This document shows, in pieces, positions 63,695 through 64,000 of a stretch of 64,000 nucleotides of DNA (its first letter is position 1; the number at the start of each line of letters is the position of its first letter). This DNA is from PNON01 sp964387025. Its GTDB lineage: Bacteria; Chloroflexota; Anaerolineae; Anaerolineales; Anaerolineaceae. The notes beneath the pieces are model-generated. The model saw nothing but the letters and a program-made list of their open reading frames with translations. It did no database searches and was not told where the DNA came from. The translations under genes were made by a program, and so were the position numbers. Location: the NCBI GenBank assembly GCA_964387025.1, contig CAYLUZ010000006.1, positions 264,814 to 328,813 on the forward strand, read 5' to 3'.

Positions 63695-64000
63695 ACCACT
63701 CCTCCAATGAACAGAATATTTTGCTCAATAAGATTATACCGATACCTCCAGACAGAAAACAATCAGGAAGCGGTATTGAATATCAGGCTAAATGCATTAC
63801 AAAGCTGTTGAAAAGAACATACTATACGAATGGTATATTATGTTGGAATTCACCCCAGGTGAAACGTGAATCCCTGCCTAGTGCTATACCAGTTCTCTCT
63901 TTGTTCAGATGACAGCTACGCGAAGGACTATTACGATTGCATCGTACAAATGCAACACAAAGCGAACATCAAAACCCCATTCTGCCGTATAATTCTAAAA
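63695..64000. other. Right end, no gene seen
   Basis: These 306 bases hold no frame with a credible start, ribosome site or recognisable protein. A 63-codon open frame at 63721-63912 looks like chance. An AT-rich start next to the lipoprotein gene could contain its promoter, but no clear -35/-10 pair was found. Confidence 0.5.

Noticed and set aside
1..64000. tRNA genes, CRISPR arrays, insertion sequences, prophage
   Set aside because: I looked for T-loop motifs, regularly spaced repeats and transposase or integrase motifs and found none; a covariance-model search would settle the tRNA point.

Overview
The window looks like a piece of a Chloroflexota chromosome, most likely class Anaerolineae. 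This rests on recognising families, not on a search. The signs are YYY-motif DUF2298 membrane proteins, a mevalonate kinase next to an isopentenyl phosphate kinase, a topoisomerase I with an N-terminal zinc-ribbon extension, Thr/Pro-rich surface linkers and an NBR1-Ig-like lipoprotein. Overall G+C is moderate (mid-40s by eye). recA, ahcY/adoK and most of the PEP-synthase-like gene are visibly richer in G+C.

Positions 1-24838 are all on the minus strand. From the upstream end the order is tlyA, lepA, then a tight eight-gene surface-glycan cluster: CDP-paratose-epimerase-like enzyme, GT4, methyltransferase, GT39, a 1651-residue GT39-DUF2298 fusion, DUF952, stand-alone DUF2298 and GT39. After these come cmk, plsC-like acyltransferase, a C69 dipeptidase, a large orphan sensor kinase and the 5' third of rpoC, which has its own promoter.

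Divergent from tlyA, on the plus strand (24916-29226), is an operon-like run: UbiA-type polyprenyl-phosphate phosphoribosyltransferase, mevalonate kinase, isopentenyl phosphate kinase, dgt and greA. It ends at a strong bidirectional terminator. It could supply isoprenoid precursor and a lipid-linked pentose to the GT-C enzymes encoded divergently.

Positions 29294-37735 (minus) hold ffh-rpsP-khpA-rimM-dprA-manC-topA and a two-TM protein of unknown function. Positions 38006-50173 (plus) hold an MFS permease, a pair of related unknown proteins, DegV, DUF1015, two M23 peptidases flanking a beta-propeller protein, recA with a well-formed promoter carrying a LexA-like element, and an NBR1-type lipoprotein. 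A CAP-LysM protein lies on the other strand at 43366-44409. ahcY and an adenosine kinase (50255-52498, minus) form a methyl-cycle salvage operon with a hairpin leader.

The last 11 kb is more accessory. It holds a SPFH protein; a TetR regulator divergent from a rifampicin-phosphotransferase-like enzyme plus drug-efflux MFS; palindromic intergenic repeats; an ABC-2 exporter with a candidate operator; an M55 D-aminopeptidase; and two lipoproteins of unknown function. I saw no tRNA, rRNA, CRISPR array, insertion sequence or prophage. The most interesting items are the GT39/DUF2298 glycan cluster with its divergent polyprenyl module, the TetR/RPH-like/MFS locus, and the unnamed module shared by the two proteins at 39530-40820.
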